A DNA stretch of 64,000 nucleotides, from the NCBI RefSeq assembly GCF_000165425.1, contig NW_001798967.1, forward strand, positions 62,001-126,000, written 5' to 3'. Position 1 is the stretch's first letter. Every line of letters starts with the position of its first letter. Positions 35,153 through 46,925 of this stretch are shown in pieces. A model generated the notes under the pieces. It searched no databases. It had not been told where the DNA came from and worked only from the letters and a program-made list of their open reading frames with translations. The translations under genes were made by a program, and so were the position numbers. Source of the DNA: Paramecium tetraurelia. Lineage: Eukaryota > Ciliophora > Oligohymenophorea > Peniculida > Parameciidae.

Positions 35153-36295
35153 TCAAACATAAAATAGTTATTGTTTATCTATGAAAACAGCTCCAACATT
35201 ATTTGAAAATCTATTATCGATTCCATCTAGTCCTTGTCCCCAATCATATCCAGTGGCATAGGCTAAGAAGTAGCCATCTGGAGACACTTGACTTGCAATA
35301 ACAGGAGCATCAAATGGTATAGTTGTGATTTTGTTTTTCTTTTTTAAATCCCAAAATATTATAGTGCTATCTGATGAACTTGTGCTAACCCAATCGTATG
35401 ATCTGCAATTAAATTGAAGTGAATTAACAACATAATATGTATTAATCTTTTCTGATTTAAACGAATTCTTTGAATCCTCTTCTCTTTTGTGACATTTATA
35501 TACAATTCTATTTTGCCCCTCTAATCTGTCATTCATTTCCATCACTGCTCCTCTTCCATCCACTGAACAATATCCCATTTACTTTGAATTATGGGAAATT
35601 GATAAAGTGCTAATTTATGATCTATTTCCTAGCTTGGAATCTTCAATCTCAAAAATATTCCTGGCAACAGTGCTATTTAAGTTGCCTCTGATTTTATCCC
35701 ATGAAAACCACTTAATTTTGCAATCTACATCAGCATATGCAAACATCCTTTCATTTTAATCTTGTTCACCTACAGTTGGTATGCTAGTCAAATTTAATTC
35801 ATAAACTGGAGATGGCTTCATTCCCATAGTGTTCTATTTAAGTGACCATAATCTTAGCTTCTTGTCAAAGCCCAAAGAGACCAAAACTTACAATTCATCA
35901 TTCCAAAAAACTTATCTTGCTGGGCAATCATCATGATAACCCAAAACGATATTCTGTCCTGTTTTAATATCATAAGCCCTAACTGTATTATCTGCCAAAG
36001 CCGCAAATATCATTGACATATCTCTCTTCCAACTAATAGAAAGCACTCTAAGAATATAAATATTATATTACGGTTCTTGACAATCTATGACGCTTTTAAA
36101 GTCAAGAGCTATTTGTGTTTAGATCCCAGTTTGTGAAAGGATTTAATAAAAGCGGATATAGCCATCCCAAGCTCCTGTAGCAAATATATCATTATTTCCA
36201 AATCTAATTTCTGAGACTGAGTCCATTAAATTATCATTTGTTATTCTTGGTGTCTAGTTATGATGAAATATGGATACTTATGTTGTATGCATCAT
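35153..36295 (-). CDS. RAE1: RAE1/Gle2 mRNA-export WD40 protein, 372 aa
   Basis: RAE1 is a seven-bladed WD40 protein that binds NUP98 and mRNA at the nuclear pore. The order of blades fits: SVSEIRFGNNDIFATGAWDG, VLSISWKRDMSMIFAALADN, VFWNDELQVLVSLGFDKKLR, then MGYCSVDGRGAVMEMNDRLE, the family-specific IVYKCHKRE, VNSLQFNCRSYDWVSTSSSD and FLAYATGYDWGQGLDGIDNR. Length (372) matches human RAE1 (368). A 24-nt GTAATA...TTAG intron at 36048-36071 is a multiple of three and has no in-frame TGA, so unspliced message would still translate with eight extra residues. The start at 36295 is a double ATG. Confidence 0.93.
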
Positions 36296-36392
36296 TATCC
36301 AGATAAATTGTACTTAAATTATAGTAATAAATATAAATTGTAATTGAAATAAAAAGAACTTTTTTTAATATGGTAAAAATTCAGTCTAAAAA

Positions 36393-38117
36393 TCATAATT
36401 TTTATTCATCATCAACTTCATCGATTGCTTGTTATTATTAATTATATTTTGAAAAAGTAAAAGTTTTCTTTATAGCAGCATCTTGGATGACCTTGGGACT
36501 ATTGCAGAAATTCATTCCCCCAGAATCAGGCGATTGTGTATCAGGAGTTAGATGTTCAAACTCTTAGGTAGAGAACTTCTTTAAGGCACTTTTTTTAGGC
36601 ATTTCCTTAGGAGAGCCTTCAGCTAAAGCTAGATTTTTGATTTTTGCTTATTGAACAAACCTAGGACTATTGATGGGCAGTATTTAAATCGCGGCTTTTT
36701 CATCTTCAATGCCAATATCGTCTTCATCTTAATTCTTTACATCTTGATTTATTTCAGGTAATTATAAACGATCCGAGCTTTACTGCTTAAATGTTAACGT
36801 TTGCCAAGGCTTAGAATTATTGCTTAAGGTCTTTTTTTAGGATTAGAATTTTATTTTTCTATCTTAATATGGTTCTGTAAAAAATGGATGTTCCAATGCT
36901 TCTTGTGCAGTAATACGATTTTTTGGATCAATTTAAAGCATCTAAAAGATTAAATCTGTAGCTGATTAAGATGTTTAGTAGATGCTCAATGAATCTAAAT
37001 TTATCACACACTTTTTATTTAGTTTTAAGATTTCATGATAGTCATTCCCAGGAAATAAATCTTTGGAAGTGATTCTAATTGAATTATTAGAATATTTACA
37101 ATTTATAAAAAATGCAACCTACACTAAAAATGTCACAAATTTTATCATATTTCTTTGAAAGGTCTTTCAAATTTGCTATTTCAGGTGCCACGTATCCTGG
37201 AGTACCACATTTTGGAAATGGATAACTGGCTACAGTTGTACTTGTTGCCAATCCAAAATCTACAATTCTTAATCCACTTATATCATTTAAATTCTTAAAC
37301 ATGATATTTTCAGGCTTCAAATCTCGATGCATAATATTTTAGGAATGCATGTGTACTACTGCTGTTAATAAGGACTTGAATTACATGTAAGTATTACCCT
37401 CATTATGGATTTTATCTCACTCCATCCTAATTATAAAATTCCTTTATTGATCATCTCATGAAGTGAAGCACCTTTTAAGTATTCCAAAATAATATAAAAT
37501 GTGTTCTCTCCTTCATAAACATCTTCCAATTTCACGATATTTTCATGGTTTAATGTTGCCATCAAATTAATTTCATTAAATAGTGCTTCCTAAACTCATT
37601 TATATATTTACAAATCCTCCATCCTCTTTCAAATATCTTTTTTCCACGTTTTTTGAAGCATATTGTAAATTAGTACATTTCTCTGTCACTAAGTATACCT
37701 ATAACTTAAAAGAATAATTACTCTTGAAGAACCTCCTCTTCCTAACTATTTGATAGGTATGTAGTAGTCACTCACATCACGATACATCACTTTATTTCTT
37801 AGCAACATTTTTAGCTACTTTAAACTTTCACAATCACCATTAAAATATTTCACCTCTCCTTTATATTCCAATCCTATTTAGTGATAAATTTATTTCTCCT
37901 ATTGCCAATACACTTTTGTATCAAGATTTATCTTAAAAATATATTTCGGTTATTATGAATTTTGTTCCTTGAAAATAAATTTATCTTTTACTTAACTCAA
38001 AATTAGATAGTCTTTAAATAAGAACAAAAAGTAGGTGATATCTTTTAAGAGATGTTTTCTTATGCAGGTCATTTTAAAAATTGATTTCTCATACTCGAAT
38101 TAATGGAGTTGATTCAT
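36393..38117 (-). CDS. CAMK-like protein kinase with PH-like N-terminal region, 543 aa
   Basis: Residues 15-115 look like a PH-type beta-rich domain often found before ciliate CAMK-type kinases (LKDITYFLFLFKDYLILSQV; YLKQLKMLL region). The kinase follows: glycine loop LGRGGSSRVYLVT, ASKNV lysine, [61 protein letters not shown] and DPKNRITAQEALEHPFF. A disordered tail of about 170 residues ends DEVDDEQKL. Introns: 37699-37721, 37590-37611, 37375-37397 and 37075-37099, leaving 1632 nt. All catalytic residues are present, so it should be active. Calcium control is not evident, as no EF-hands follow. Confidence 0.9.
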
Positions 38118-38975
38118 TATTACTGCAAATTTATATTAATTTAAACACAAATTAAATTTATAATTAATTAAAATCACCACCTAATATTAAGTATTAAGAA
38201 GAAATAATTTTAATAAAATAAAACATCGTTAATTCAAAGATTTAGAAATTATTAATACACTTAATTGATAATATAATTATGTTGATACAAATTTTTTATC
38301 CTATGTTAGAAAAATATCTATGCCTTAAGTAGGATTAGAAGCACATGCTATTATCTCTAGAATGTCTTATAACCTAATTTTTTAAGTCACAACTCTTTTC
38401 TATTGCTTGATTTCTCTAAATTATTCATTGGATTAAATTTAATTATATAATTAATATAATTGTGATTTTTTAAATTCTTAAAGCAATAAATAATTATAAT
38501 AGGTTTGAAATTCTTTTTTACTTAATCTCTAAAGTAAACTTTTATACTATTTATAAAATTAATTAAGGGAATTAAGTGAATAAGCTGAAGCCTTTAACAA
38601 TAACTAAGTAACTTAGGAAGATTTGATCTATATATAATAATAATTATAATTATTAAAAGACTACCAAATTTTCTATTTTATAATTTAAAGAAGTAGTAAC
38701 ATAATTTAAATATAAATCAAATTTAGTATGTTCATAATGTATTTAAATAATAAAGAGTAGGTAGATTCAATAAAAATTAGAATAAAAAGGAAAAAGTACT
38801 ATAGAAAGTGAGCCAAGATGAACATTAAGATAGTAAAAGTAAGAGAACTTGAGATCTAGATAGATGTATAAATAACTTTGAGAAAAAAATAAATAGGTGA
38901 ATAAATTAGACAAGAAGATATAACTCCTAAATTTAATAAAAATATGCATTAGAACAAATTAAGTGCTATTTCACA
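38118..38975. other. 0.86-kb gap between two minus-strand genes
   Basis: Contains only A/T-rich sequence with short homopolymer runs. Translations of both strands have no coding-like composition or motif. It must include the kinase promoter and the 3' flank of the membrane-protein gene. No RNA gene recognised. Confidence 0.5.
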
Positions 38976-40730
38976 TCACTATTATGTGTATTGTTGATCC
39001 ATATCATATCCCTCCCGATTTCCACTTTCTCCAAACCCTTATATGTCATTTCGCAGACCATTTTACTTTAATTTGTATCTTGTATATAAGTAAGCTAATG
39101 AAATAGATAATATTATTAAAAGCACTATAAATCCCATAACGATAGAAGCCAAGGATTCTGTATCATAAATGATGCCATCACCATTAGTTATTTTAATATT
39201 AAATTCATCTACATATTGGCATAAGATTAATTAAGGAGGAATTCCTGTTAGTTTTTCTTTTTATGGGCAGTGAGTTGCATTAATAGTTAATTTATAATCG
39301 AATGTTCTTCCTACAGTTCTATTGCTTCTTGGATTGCATCTAATGTATGGATTTTCAACAATGTATGGCATGTAAACTATTGATTAAGAAGTAATGCCAA
39401 CTAAGAACGAGTTTGTAATATTATAATTAAAGTTATTGCTGGAATTCAGTGCTCCTTTATCAACATCATAGAAATCCATAGTTATGAGACTTGGTATAAA
39501 GACATATTCTTCATAGAAGGAATTCTATCTCTCTTAATTTAGATTATCCTTTTAAGTGAAAACAAAATTGGGTTCAAATTTCTCATAAATACCTGTTCTA
39601 ATTATTCTGTGTTCATCTTTTCCTCTCAAAATGGTAAATTCAGGTAGAATGTCAATTTCTGAATATTTACCAGTCAAATAATGAACTTTCACTTTAAACC
39701 AACCATTTTAATGAAGGCCCACTTCAACTAAAGTATTAATAACTCCTATTTCCTGTAATACTAAAATATAACTATTATTGTGTTCTGCTAAGGTTTTTCC
39801 ATTAGAAATAGTAATAATACCTAATTAAGGATCTAATTAAGCATAAAAGCTAGAGGAATTAGACGAAACTATAAATCTTATGATTCCACGTTATTCATCA
39901 AGGATGTACATATATTTTTCATTTTCTGTTCCTCCAAATACTAAATCAACTATCTTAATTTTTCTAGAATTATTGTAGAAAGTTTTTGAGTTCATATTCC
40001 CAATGAAAGACCAATCTCCATTTTCTTAATATTGATAAATATCTAATCCATCCACGCCTACTGGAATAAAGATATGCCAACCAAATACTTTTATCTGGCC
40101 CAAATAATAAGTCTCATAGTCAAATCTTTCATTAGTGATGTTTCTAAGAGCAAATGAGCTTAAATTATCATAATTCACTTTGCCTCCAAGGATTTAATTT
40201 GCATATATTAAATAAATGTATTGTGTTTAATCTGCATATATAATTTAGGGAGGTTCTATTATTTTTGCCTCTTGACGCAGATGATGATAAGAATAGTTCG
40301 TTTCCAATTGAATATTGTGACCTATGATGTTTGATGAGTTATTATTAACTCTATAGAGTAATATTTAATTATTGCTTGTAACGATGGCAAAAGCTTTTTT
40401 TATGTGCACCATATTCAACAAAACAGGAATATTTAGCAATAATTCTGGATCATTAGTTTCTAAGTTAGGTAGGTCAAATATTTTTTAACTATATACTTAA
40501 TAATCTCCAAATTATATTGATCCTTATTTAACATAACAAATGCTTCCCTTTTATTTTGATTCCAAATTAGCATCAATAACATACTTAGCTTAAGGATAAT
40601 CTCTAATATTTAATTATTCTGTCACAACAATGTCAACTTATTCCGATTCAGATATTTTATTGAATAGAACATGAGTGGTAAGATTAGTAAGTTATTTAGC
40701 TAAAACAGTTTATAACAAAAAAAATATCAT
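38976..40730 (-). CDS. Type I membrane protein with large extracellular region, 584 aa
   Basis: Begins with a short signal peptide (MIFFLLQTVLAKQ). About 520 residues follow, rich in Y, I, N and G with many NxS/T sites and beta-type repeats, perhaps propeller-like (QYIYLIYANQILGG; KYMYILDEQRGIIRFIVSSN). One transmembrane helix near residue 535 (SIVMGFIVLLIILSISLAYL) and a 35-residue cytosolic tail rich in Q, G and Y complete it. No intron; 1755 nt. Cysteines are few and sit near the membrane (RCNPRS, HCPQKE, LCQYVD). Probably a surface or vesicle receptor-like protein. No family recognised. Confidence 0.8.
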
Positions 40731-41155
40731 TATTTTTATTAATTCAAATTTTATTAGTCTTCATTTGTTAAGTGCACACAATCTCATTAGACAACTGCAA
40801 ATATTAAATACCATTTGGTTAAAATAAGAGTATTGATCTGTTTATTTTAATTTTACAATGCTAGAAATCTCAAAATCAAAAATGGCATCAGTATGAATGA
40901 TTGATTATTGATAAATTTTCTATTTTTAGAAATACAAAAAATGAAGTCAGAGGCCTAAATGAAATTTCAAAGAATTTCATCTCTTTGATTAACTTGATTA
41001 CATAAGGACAAAAGAGTGAAAATCTTTACAAGATATTATATTTTATTAATAAATTTAGAGTAAATCTTAGAGTACTCTCATTCTAGATTTGCACTCTAAG
41101 AGTAGTTTATTTTTATATATATAATTATAATATAAATTGTAATTATAATATTTAT
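40731..41155. other. Divergent intergenic region, no gene seen
   Basis: About 425 bp between the membrane-protein start (minus) and the RNase H start (plus). No coding-like frame. It should hold both promoters. Near 41050-41105 there is a short inverted-looking pair (TTAGAGTA and TACTCTAA), which may be coincidental. Confidence 0.45.
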
Positions 41156-42169
41156 ATGAAATTAAAATCAGCAATTGTTTTCTTAGATTATTCTTTGAAA
41201 CCTAGAGTATTCTAATTAGAAAGATATGCCATTAAGAAACTTGAAAAACCTGATGGCTATAAATTAATCTATTTCAAAGAGTTCGAAAAAGCACAATAAT
41301 TTGCCATTCAGGCACAATAATTATTGGAATTGAAGCATGTTGAAAATTTATAATAAATGATGATTTCAGACATCAGTTTAATAAGAGAGAGAAGGTATCG
41401 CAGAGCTTTATTTTTTTAGTTAAAAAGATGGATAAATAAGAGAAATTAGTGTTTAATAATAAAATGTTTTCGATAAGACTTATAATGTAGAAAATACAAA
41501 AATATAAAATAGTTAATTCAAATACAAATAGGAGAATAAGATAGATAAATAGTTTAAAATTGATGATACTAATTAAAAGGATTTTTATGGTATTTTAGAT
41601 GAGATTGAAGATAAAATGAAGAAAATATCAATTAGCAGATAGAGATTAGTAAAATTGGAGTAATTGGATTAGTAATTTGCCACTCTCTTACATTATTATC
41701 CAAAAAATCTAGAAATTATTCCAATTTAAACAGATAGTCTTTATACACTTTATTTCGACGGTGCAAGTAAATCTAATCCAGGTCCTGCTGGTGCTGGCAT
41801 AGCCTTGTTCGATAAAATGAAACTAATTAAAGAAATAACTTAACCTTTGGGGAAGTAAACAAATAATGTGGCCGAGTTTTTGGCTTTGTTTTTTGGAATT
41901 AGATACACTTTAAACTTGGGTATAAACTTTTTAGAGTGTTTTGGAGATAGTAAAGTATTGAGATCATTGATTATTAGCTTGTAATAGATGGGATGAATAG
42001 TAAGATCAATTTTAAGCAACAACATTTGGAAGACATTAGAGTTGCCATATGTGATTATGCTTAGTTATTTAAGAAGGTTAAATATACTCATATTTCGAGA
42101 GATCAGAATCAAATCGCTGATAAATTAGCTTCAACTGCTGCTCAAATATAGAAAAAGAATGAGCTGTGA
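41156..42169 (+). CDS. RNase H1-type ribonuclease with N-terminal extension, 321 aa
   Basis: Cleaves the RNA strand of RNA-DNA hybrids. The RNase H fold occupies about residues 185-315 and all four carboxylates are visible: Asp in YFDGASKSNPGPAGAGIAL, Glu in TNNVAEFLALFFGIRYTL, Asp in ECFGDSK and the last Asp in RDQNQIADKLA. The N-terminal 180 residues are basic and Q-rich. The first 60 or so (DYSLKPRVFQLERYAIKKLE) may correspond to a hybrid-binding module, but the match is weak. Introns at 41395-41419 and 41955-41977 (25 and 23 nt) give 966 nt. The downstream gene starts 184 bp later on the same strand. Confidence 0.88.
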
Positions 42170-42352
42170 GTTTTTAATATAATTTATAATCAAAAAAGAA
42201 AATACAAATTAATCAATATTAATGTTAAAATATTTACGAGTACGTAATCCAGACTTTGCTGATCGGCAGTAACCTAGTATCTTTTTCTCCACATATTAAA
42301 AGGTTCTATTGATATCTTGGATTTATACTCCGTTATTATTAGAGATCATTAA

Positions 42353-44437
42353 ATGGAAGACTAGCTTAAGCACATCTTAGTCAAAGACACTTACGAGTAA
42401 TGACAATTAAGTTAGCTTAGATTTGAAACCATTTTTAAGTCGACAATCACAAACATGGATATGTACACACAATTAATTCAATATAATGTTGATGCTTTCA
42501 TTGATTTGCAATCTTTTAGATTCTTACTCAAAGGAGATATCAAAAGTGGAAGAACTCATTGTTTGATTGGTGCTCCCCAGGATCCGGGGCTACTATTAAT
42601 TTTTACTGGACATGTATTTTATAGATTGGAAGAATTAAAAAAGCTTGAGAAAAATAACACTTTTGAAAATAGATTTAACTATAAAATGTTTGTATAATTG
42701 ATATTAAAATTAAGCTAAAATGCTATCTAAGGGAAAACAATTAGTATTTTGATGTGTTAACAAATTGCAAAGAACCTATGAATGACTTTGAAAGTGTAAT
42801 TTCATTTGATTCCTAATTGGCATTTCTAAAATTGCTTAGAATTATTCTTAAAAACATAGACTAAAGAGTATTTATTACTATTATTGTATAAATAGAAATT
42901 TGAAACTGCTAAGGAATATCATACATATTAATAAAATTAAGGATCATTTAGATTGGGTTAAGTGACTTTTGATTTTATACTTGAAAAAACATCTACAACT
43001 TGGTATGGAGTCTAGGAAATTAAATGTGCACATTTTAAGTTTGAAACCATTGATCTCTAAACACCAACTGTTGCATATGATTAAGACAGAGTAATCTACT
43101 TTTTAAATCCTGCCTTAAAATATCAAAATAGTACTAAAACAATTCTAAGAGATTCAAAGTTTGCTAAAATTAGCAAGTAGACTGATAAAATAGATATTTA
43201 AACAATAAAGAATAAATTTAATTTTAGTAAATATTTGTATATATTTAGTTTTAAGATCGATTAAAATTATTAAAAATAGAGATATATTAATTCAATTATA
43301 ATTATTATTCAAATAATTTAGAAAAGAAATTGAAAAGCTCAATCTAATATTGGAATTGAAATCAGATGTCATTGAATAAGTCCAATAATAGTTAAGATTG
43401 GATATTTAGGCAATAGGAAAAGTCATCACATCAGTTGATGTTAGAGTATATATAATAATTCGATTTAGGAATTCCTCTTGTCTAAATTTTTACTTTATTA
43501 AGTAAATGAGTCTTTCGACATTTGTTTGCCCTTCTAGAAAAAAATAGATCTTATTTTAGCCAAAATTAGAAAAATTAAGAAACAGAAGTTTACTTTAAAT
43601 GCAGATTACAATGATAATTGTCTAGAAACAAGAGTATTTAAGGATATTAAAAGAAATCTTTAAGATATTTTAAATTTCATTAAGGATGAGGTTTATAGTG
43701 AATAACATAGAGCATACAATTATTAATAGATAAAAAACCATATATAAGAAGACTTTGTTTAACAATTGCCTGATGTTCAAATTGAAGATTTAATTTAAGC
43801 TGAGGTAACCTAATAAAGTTCTAATTCTTAATTGCCTACATTGGAACAAAAAAAACATATGAGATCAAAACAAAATTCTCTTTTAATTGAAAAATTTAAG
43901 AATGGTGAAAATGTATTAAGTATCGACTATACTTTAAAATTGATCAAATAAACAGCAAGATCTCATTAAGGTATCACTACTACGAGAAGTCATATACCTC
44001 GTTTGAAAACAGATAAATGCAGTTTGCAGTCCTCAAAAAAGGCTTAATTAAAATTAATTAAAATTGATACAACTCCAAGAGGTGTTACTCTTTAAAGCCC
44101 AATGTTTATCAATTTAGAAAATCAGAGCACTTCTTTGACGAGTTAGAAACAAAAAGAATTTAAATAACCTGAAGATTATAAGAAATTAAATAGTGTGATA
44201 AACAACAGTTCAAAAATATTGAATACCATGAGTTAATTGAGTAATGATTAACTTCAAAATAGTGTAATGTCTTCAGATGAAATAATTAAAGGGTTTTAGA
44301 GCAAGGTTAAGCTTAAAAAATGTACTCAAATTTTATATTTATTAGACTAATCTTTGTATAAGATGCCAAATCTTTCTACAAATTACTTAAACTGTTTAGA
44401 AAGGATGGTTAATTTGGAAATTAAAAGTAAACAATGA
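42353..44437 (+). CDS. Unknown protein, 654 aa
   Basis: Five introns (42397-42420, 42692-42714, 42868-42895, 43227-43248 and 43446-43468) restore a 1965-nt frame. The N-terminal 230 residues look globular (VDAFIDLQSFRFLLKGDIKS, RTHCLIGAPQDPGLLLIFTG, VIYFLNPALKYQNSTKTILR). The middle is helical (KEIEKLNLILELKSDVIEQV). The C-terminal third is S/N/K-rich and disordered. I recognise no family. The position of the first intron was chosen because it joins METs in a coding-like leader to the globular part; an upstream ATG at 42221 in another frame was rejected. Confidence 0.65.
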
Positions 44438-44466
44438 AAATATATAAATTATATATATCTTATATT

Positions 44467-45248
44467 TCAAAATAACACTATCGAAATAAGTAGATTTAGA
44501 GTGATTATTAAATTACTATAAGAATTATCAACCTAGAAAATATGTATACATAATGCTTACTGGGCAGTATAAACAAGTTGATCCATTCCAAGTGCAAGAA
44601 TTAACACTGCAAGATGATGGAGTTGTATAAGTGGAACAAGCAACAGATTCACATTGATTATTTTACCATGAACATTCATATGATGCCATTCTGCTACAAT
44701 CATATTACTAATAATTATAATAGAAATACACTTTCCATATCAGAACATTTTAAGGTACTAAAACTTTCACATTATTTCTTCTTTTATATACAATAAGGTA
44801 TAGAATTGCAATCATTATTATCCAATGATAATCTATTGCAAGTTTAAAATTTAAGACAACTCTAAGTTTATGAATTCCAAAAACATTATATTCCTGTAGG
44901 AGTTATGCCATTACACTTGTCTTAGGTTTGAAAATTACAATCTTCATAAGGAAGACAATATCCATCATTTGCGACACATCCAAATATTTGATTGCAAATT
45001 TGTTTATCTGTGTAAAAGTTACACTACTATCCATCATGACATTTCTCCAAATACCAAGCACATAAAGGAGCTATGCATTTCGATTATTATGTAATCTCTG
45101 TGCAATTTGGTTGATAACAATTTTTCCCATTCCAATAGCATCCTTAAAATGATGTACAGTATTAAGGTTGAGTAAAATTGGAACATTAACATTGTTCTAC
45201 ACCTGAAATAGATTCTAGAATAAACAATAAAGTAATTAGAATTCTCAT
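44467..45248 (-). CDS. Cysteine-rich secreted or surface protein, 243 aa
   Basis: Signal peptide MRILITLLFILESISGVEQC is followed by about 24 cysteines in short repeats of the pattern C-x(3-9)-C with W/Y between (CTSFQGCYWNGKNCY; CTWNGSTCLYC). The extreme C-terminus is hydrophobic (LIITLNLLISIVLF), which fits a GPI signal or a single anchor. Introns at 44708-44729 and 44533-44560 give 732 coding nt. The pattern recalls Cys-periodic surface proteins and trichocyst-related proteins of ciliates; no specific family assigned. Codon use is like its neighbours. Confidence 0.75.
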
Positions 45249-45278
45249 TTTATAATTGTATTTATTAAAGTATAGTAT

Positions 45279-46452
45279 TCATTAATAACATTGTGTATTA
45301 TGGTTTCCAAACCATGATGTATTTGCAGTATGATTTTTAGAATAATCTCTATATGATTTTGGAGTCACACTTCTAACTATTAACTTAGATATTGGACTCA
45401 TTCTGAATTTCTACGATTGTCTTTCCAGAATTTCTTCATGTTCTCTATTTTGTTATTTCATTTTTAAATAATTGTCATATTGCTATTATCTTTCCATAAA
45501 CTAGCAACCTGAGAACTTTTGATTTACTATATCCTACGAATGTTTTAAAATCTTTGGGCTGAAGCTTTATTATTACAAGTCAATATCCTAATTCATTTAT
45601 TCCTTCTCCATTCTTTATTGAAACACTTTCATTTCAGTCTTGTTCACCCTAGAATAACTATCAATAATACCAACTCTGCTATGATTTGTACCATTAATCA
45701 AATTGCTTTTTGTTCATGGGAACCTTTCTCCCATTCTGCTAAATCTTACTGGATTCTGTTTACTCTTTTGTACAGTTATATTCAGTTTTAAATCTTTATG
45801 TATATTTATTAATTGAAGGTATTTCCTAAGCTTTAGGTTTTGTATTCTATGTTAAATTCTTTTATTTTAAAATTTATGTGGTTTGAGTGGCCTTATTCAA
45901 ATTCGGGTCCATGGTTTATTGTAATTAAATAGTGAATTTGGAATTCGTTGGTATTTTACAAGAGACTGTTAATTGAGTTTAAGTTTCGTGATTTACTCTC
46001 TTTATGATTATCTTTTTATTATGTTACAGAATTGGGTTTTGAATTGGAGATTTGGATGTTTTATTTGTATTAAAATTTGAATTCATTTAGGCTTCATATC
46101 TTCTTTCAGATGTAGGAGTAATCTATGACTTTTTATTCAAGGACGAAAAACTTGTTAAATATTGATTTTATTGTTTCTATGCAATATCTGAAATCTAATT
46201 CATCTCTGGAGATATTTGGCATTTCAAAGTTTAATTTGTAGAGTAGTTGGTTTCATAATTGAATATTCTAGGAGATATTATGGACTCTTCAGTCTTTAAA
46301 TATTTATCTAACTCCTGCCTTTTCGATTAATACTATTATTGTAATTCAGCAACTTAAATTATACAGATAAATATACTTTGTCTTTGCCTAATTAGATATT
46401 ATTAAGTTTCAAAATCTTCTTCATCACTCAATATTTCTTGGGATTAATACAT
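45279..46452 (-). CDS. Disordered Q/N/K-rich protein, 371 aa
   Basis: Frame from ATG 46452 (MYQSQEILSDEEDFETQQYL) to TGA 45279-45281 with introns at 46353-46376 (24 nt, no in-frame TGA) and one of 34 nt (GTACAA...ATAG) around 45663-45696. Coding length 1116 nt. Composition is low-complexity Q/N/S/K with proline-directed sites (ISPRIF, SKSPIQNP, RMSPISK, VTPKSYRD), so it may be phosphorylated. The C-terminal third is more helical (QQQYDNYLKMKQQNREHEEI). No domain. It ends 30 bp from the start of the Cys-rich gene. Confidence 0.6.
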
Positions 46453-46925
46453 GATCTAAAAATTATCAAATTTATTTATAAATAAATTATATTAAAAATA
46501 TAATTATAATATCAGGATTTACAATATAACAATTCTTATAGTAATCTGCTCGGTTGATGTCACCTTTCTTAAATGAACTAAATTAATATGCAATAATCTA
46601 TTGAAATCTTATTTCTAAAGTAATTCTTGCTATTCTAATATATAAATTTTCTACTTTTTGTTTTCTGAAAAATCAAATTGTCCCTATTTTGAGAAAATCC
46701 TTACTTTTGTTTTCAAATTGATCATTGCTGATTGTAGTTAATATAATTTTGTTATAAATTTAACAATGACCAATTTTTTAAATTTCAAAATGTGAAAGTC
46801 TAAATAGGTTTTGTATTTTGACACCTATTAAGTGAATTCAGACTTAAAGTATATTTTATAAACTTTATAATTGTGAAAGAACAATATAAATAATATTTAT
46901 TTTTAAATATTAATAATATACACCT
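46453..46925. other. Divergent intergenic region, no gene seen
   Basis: About 470 bp separating two divergent genes. A/T-rich; no coding-like frame, RNA gene or clear repeat. Confidence 0.5.

Noticed and set aside
42221-42570. Plus-strand frame from ATG 42221 as the start of the 654-aa gene
   Set aside because: It runs out of frame with the strong coding segment after 42450 and ends at a TGA; the ATG at 42353 with a 24-nt intron joins smoothly.
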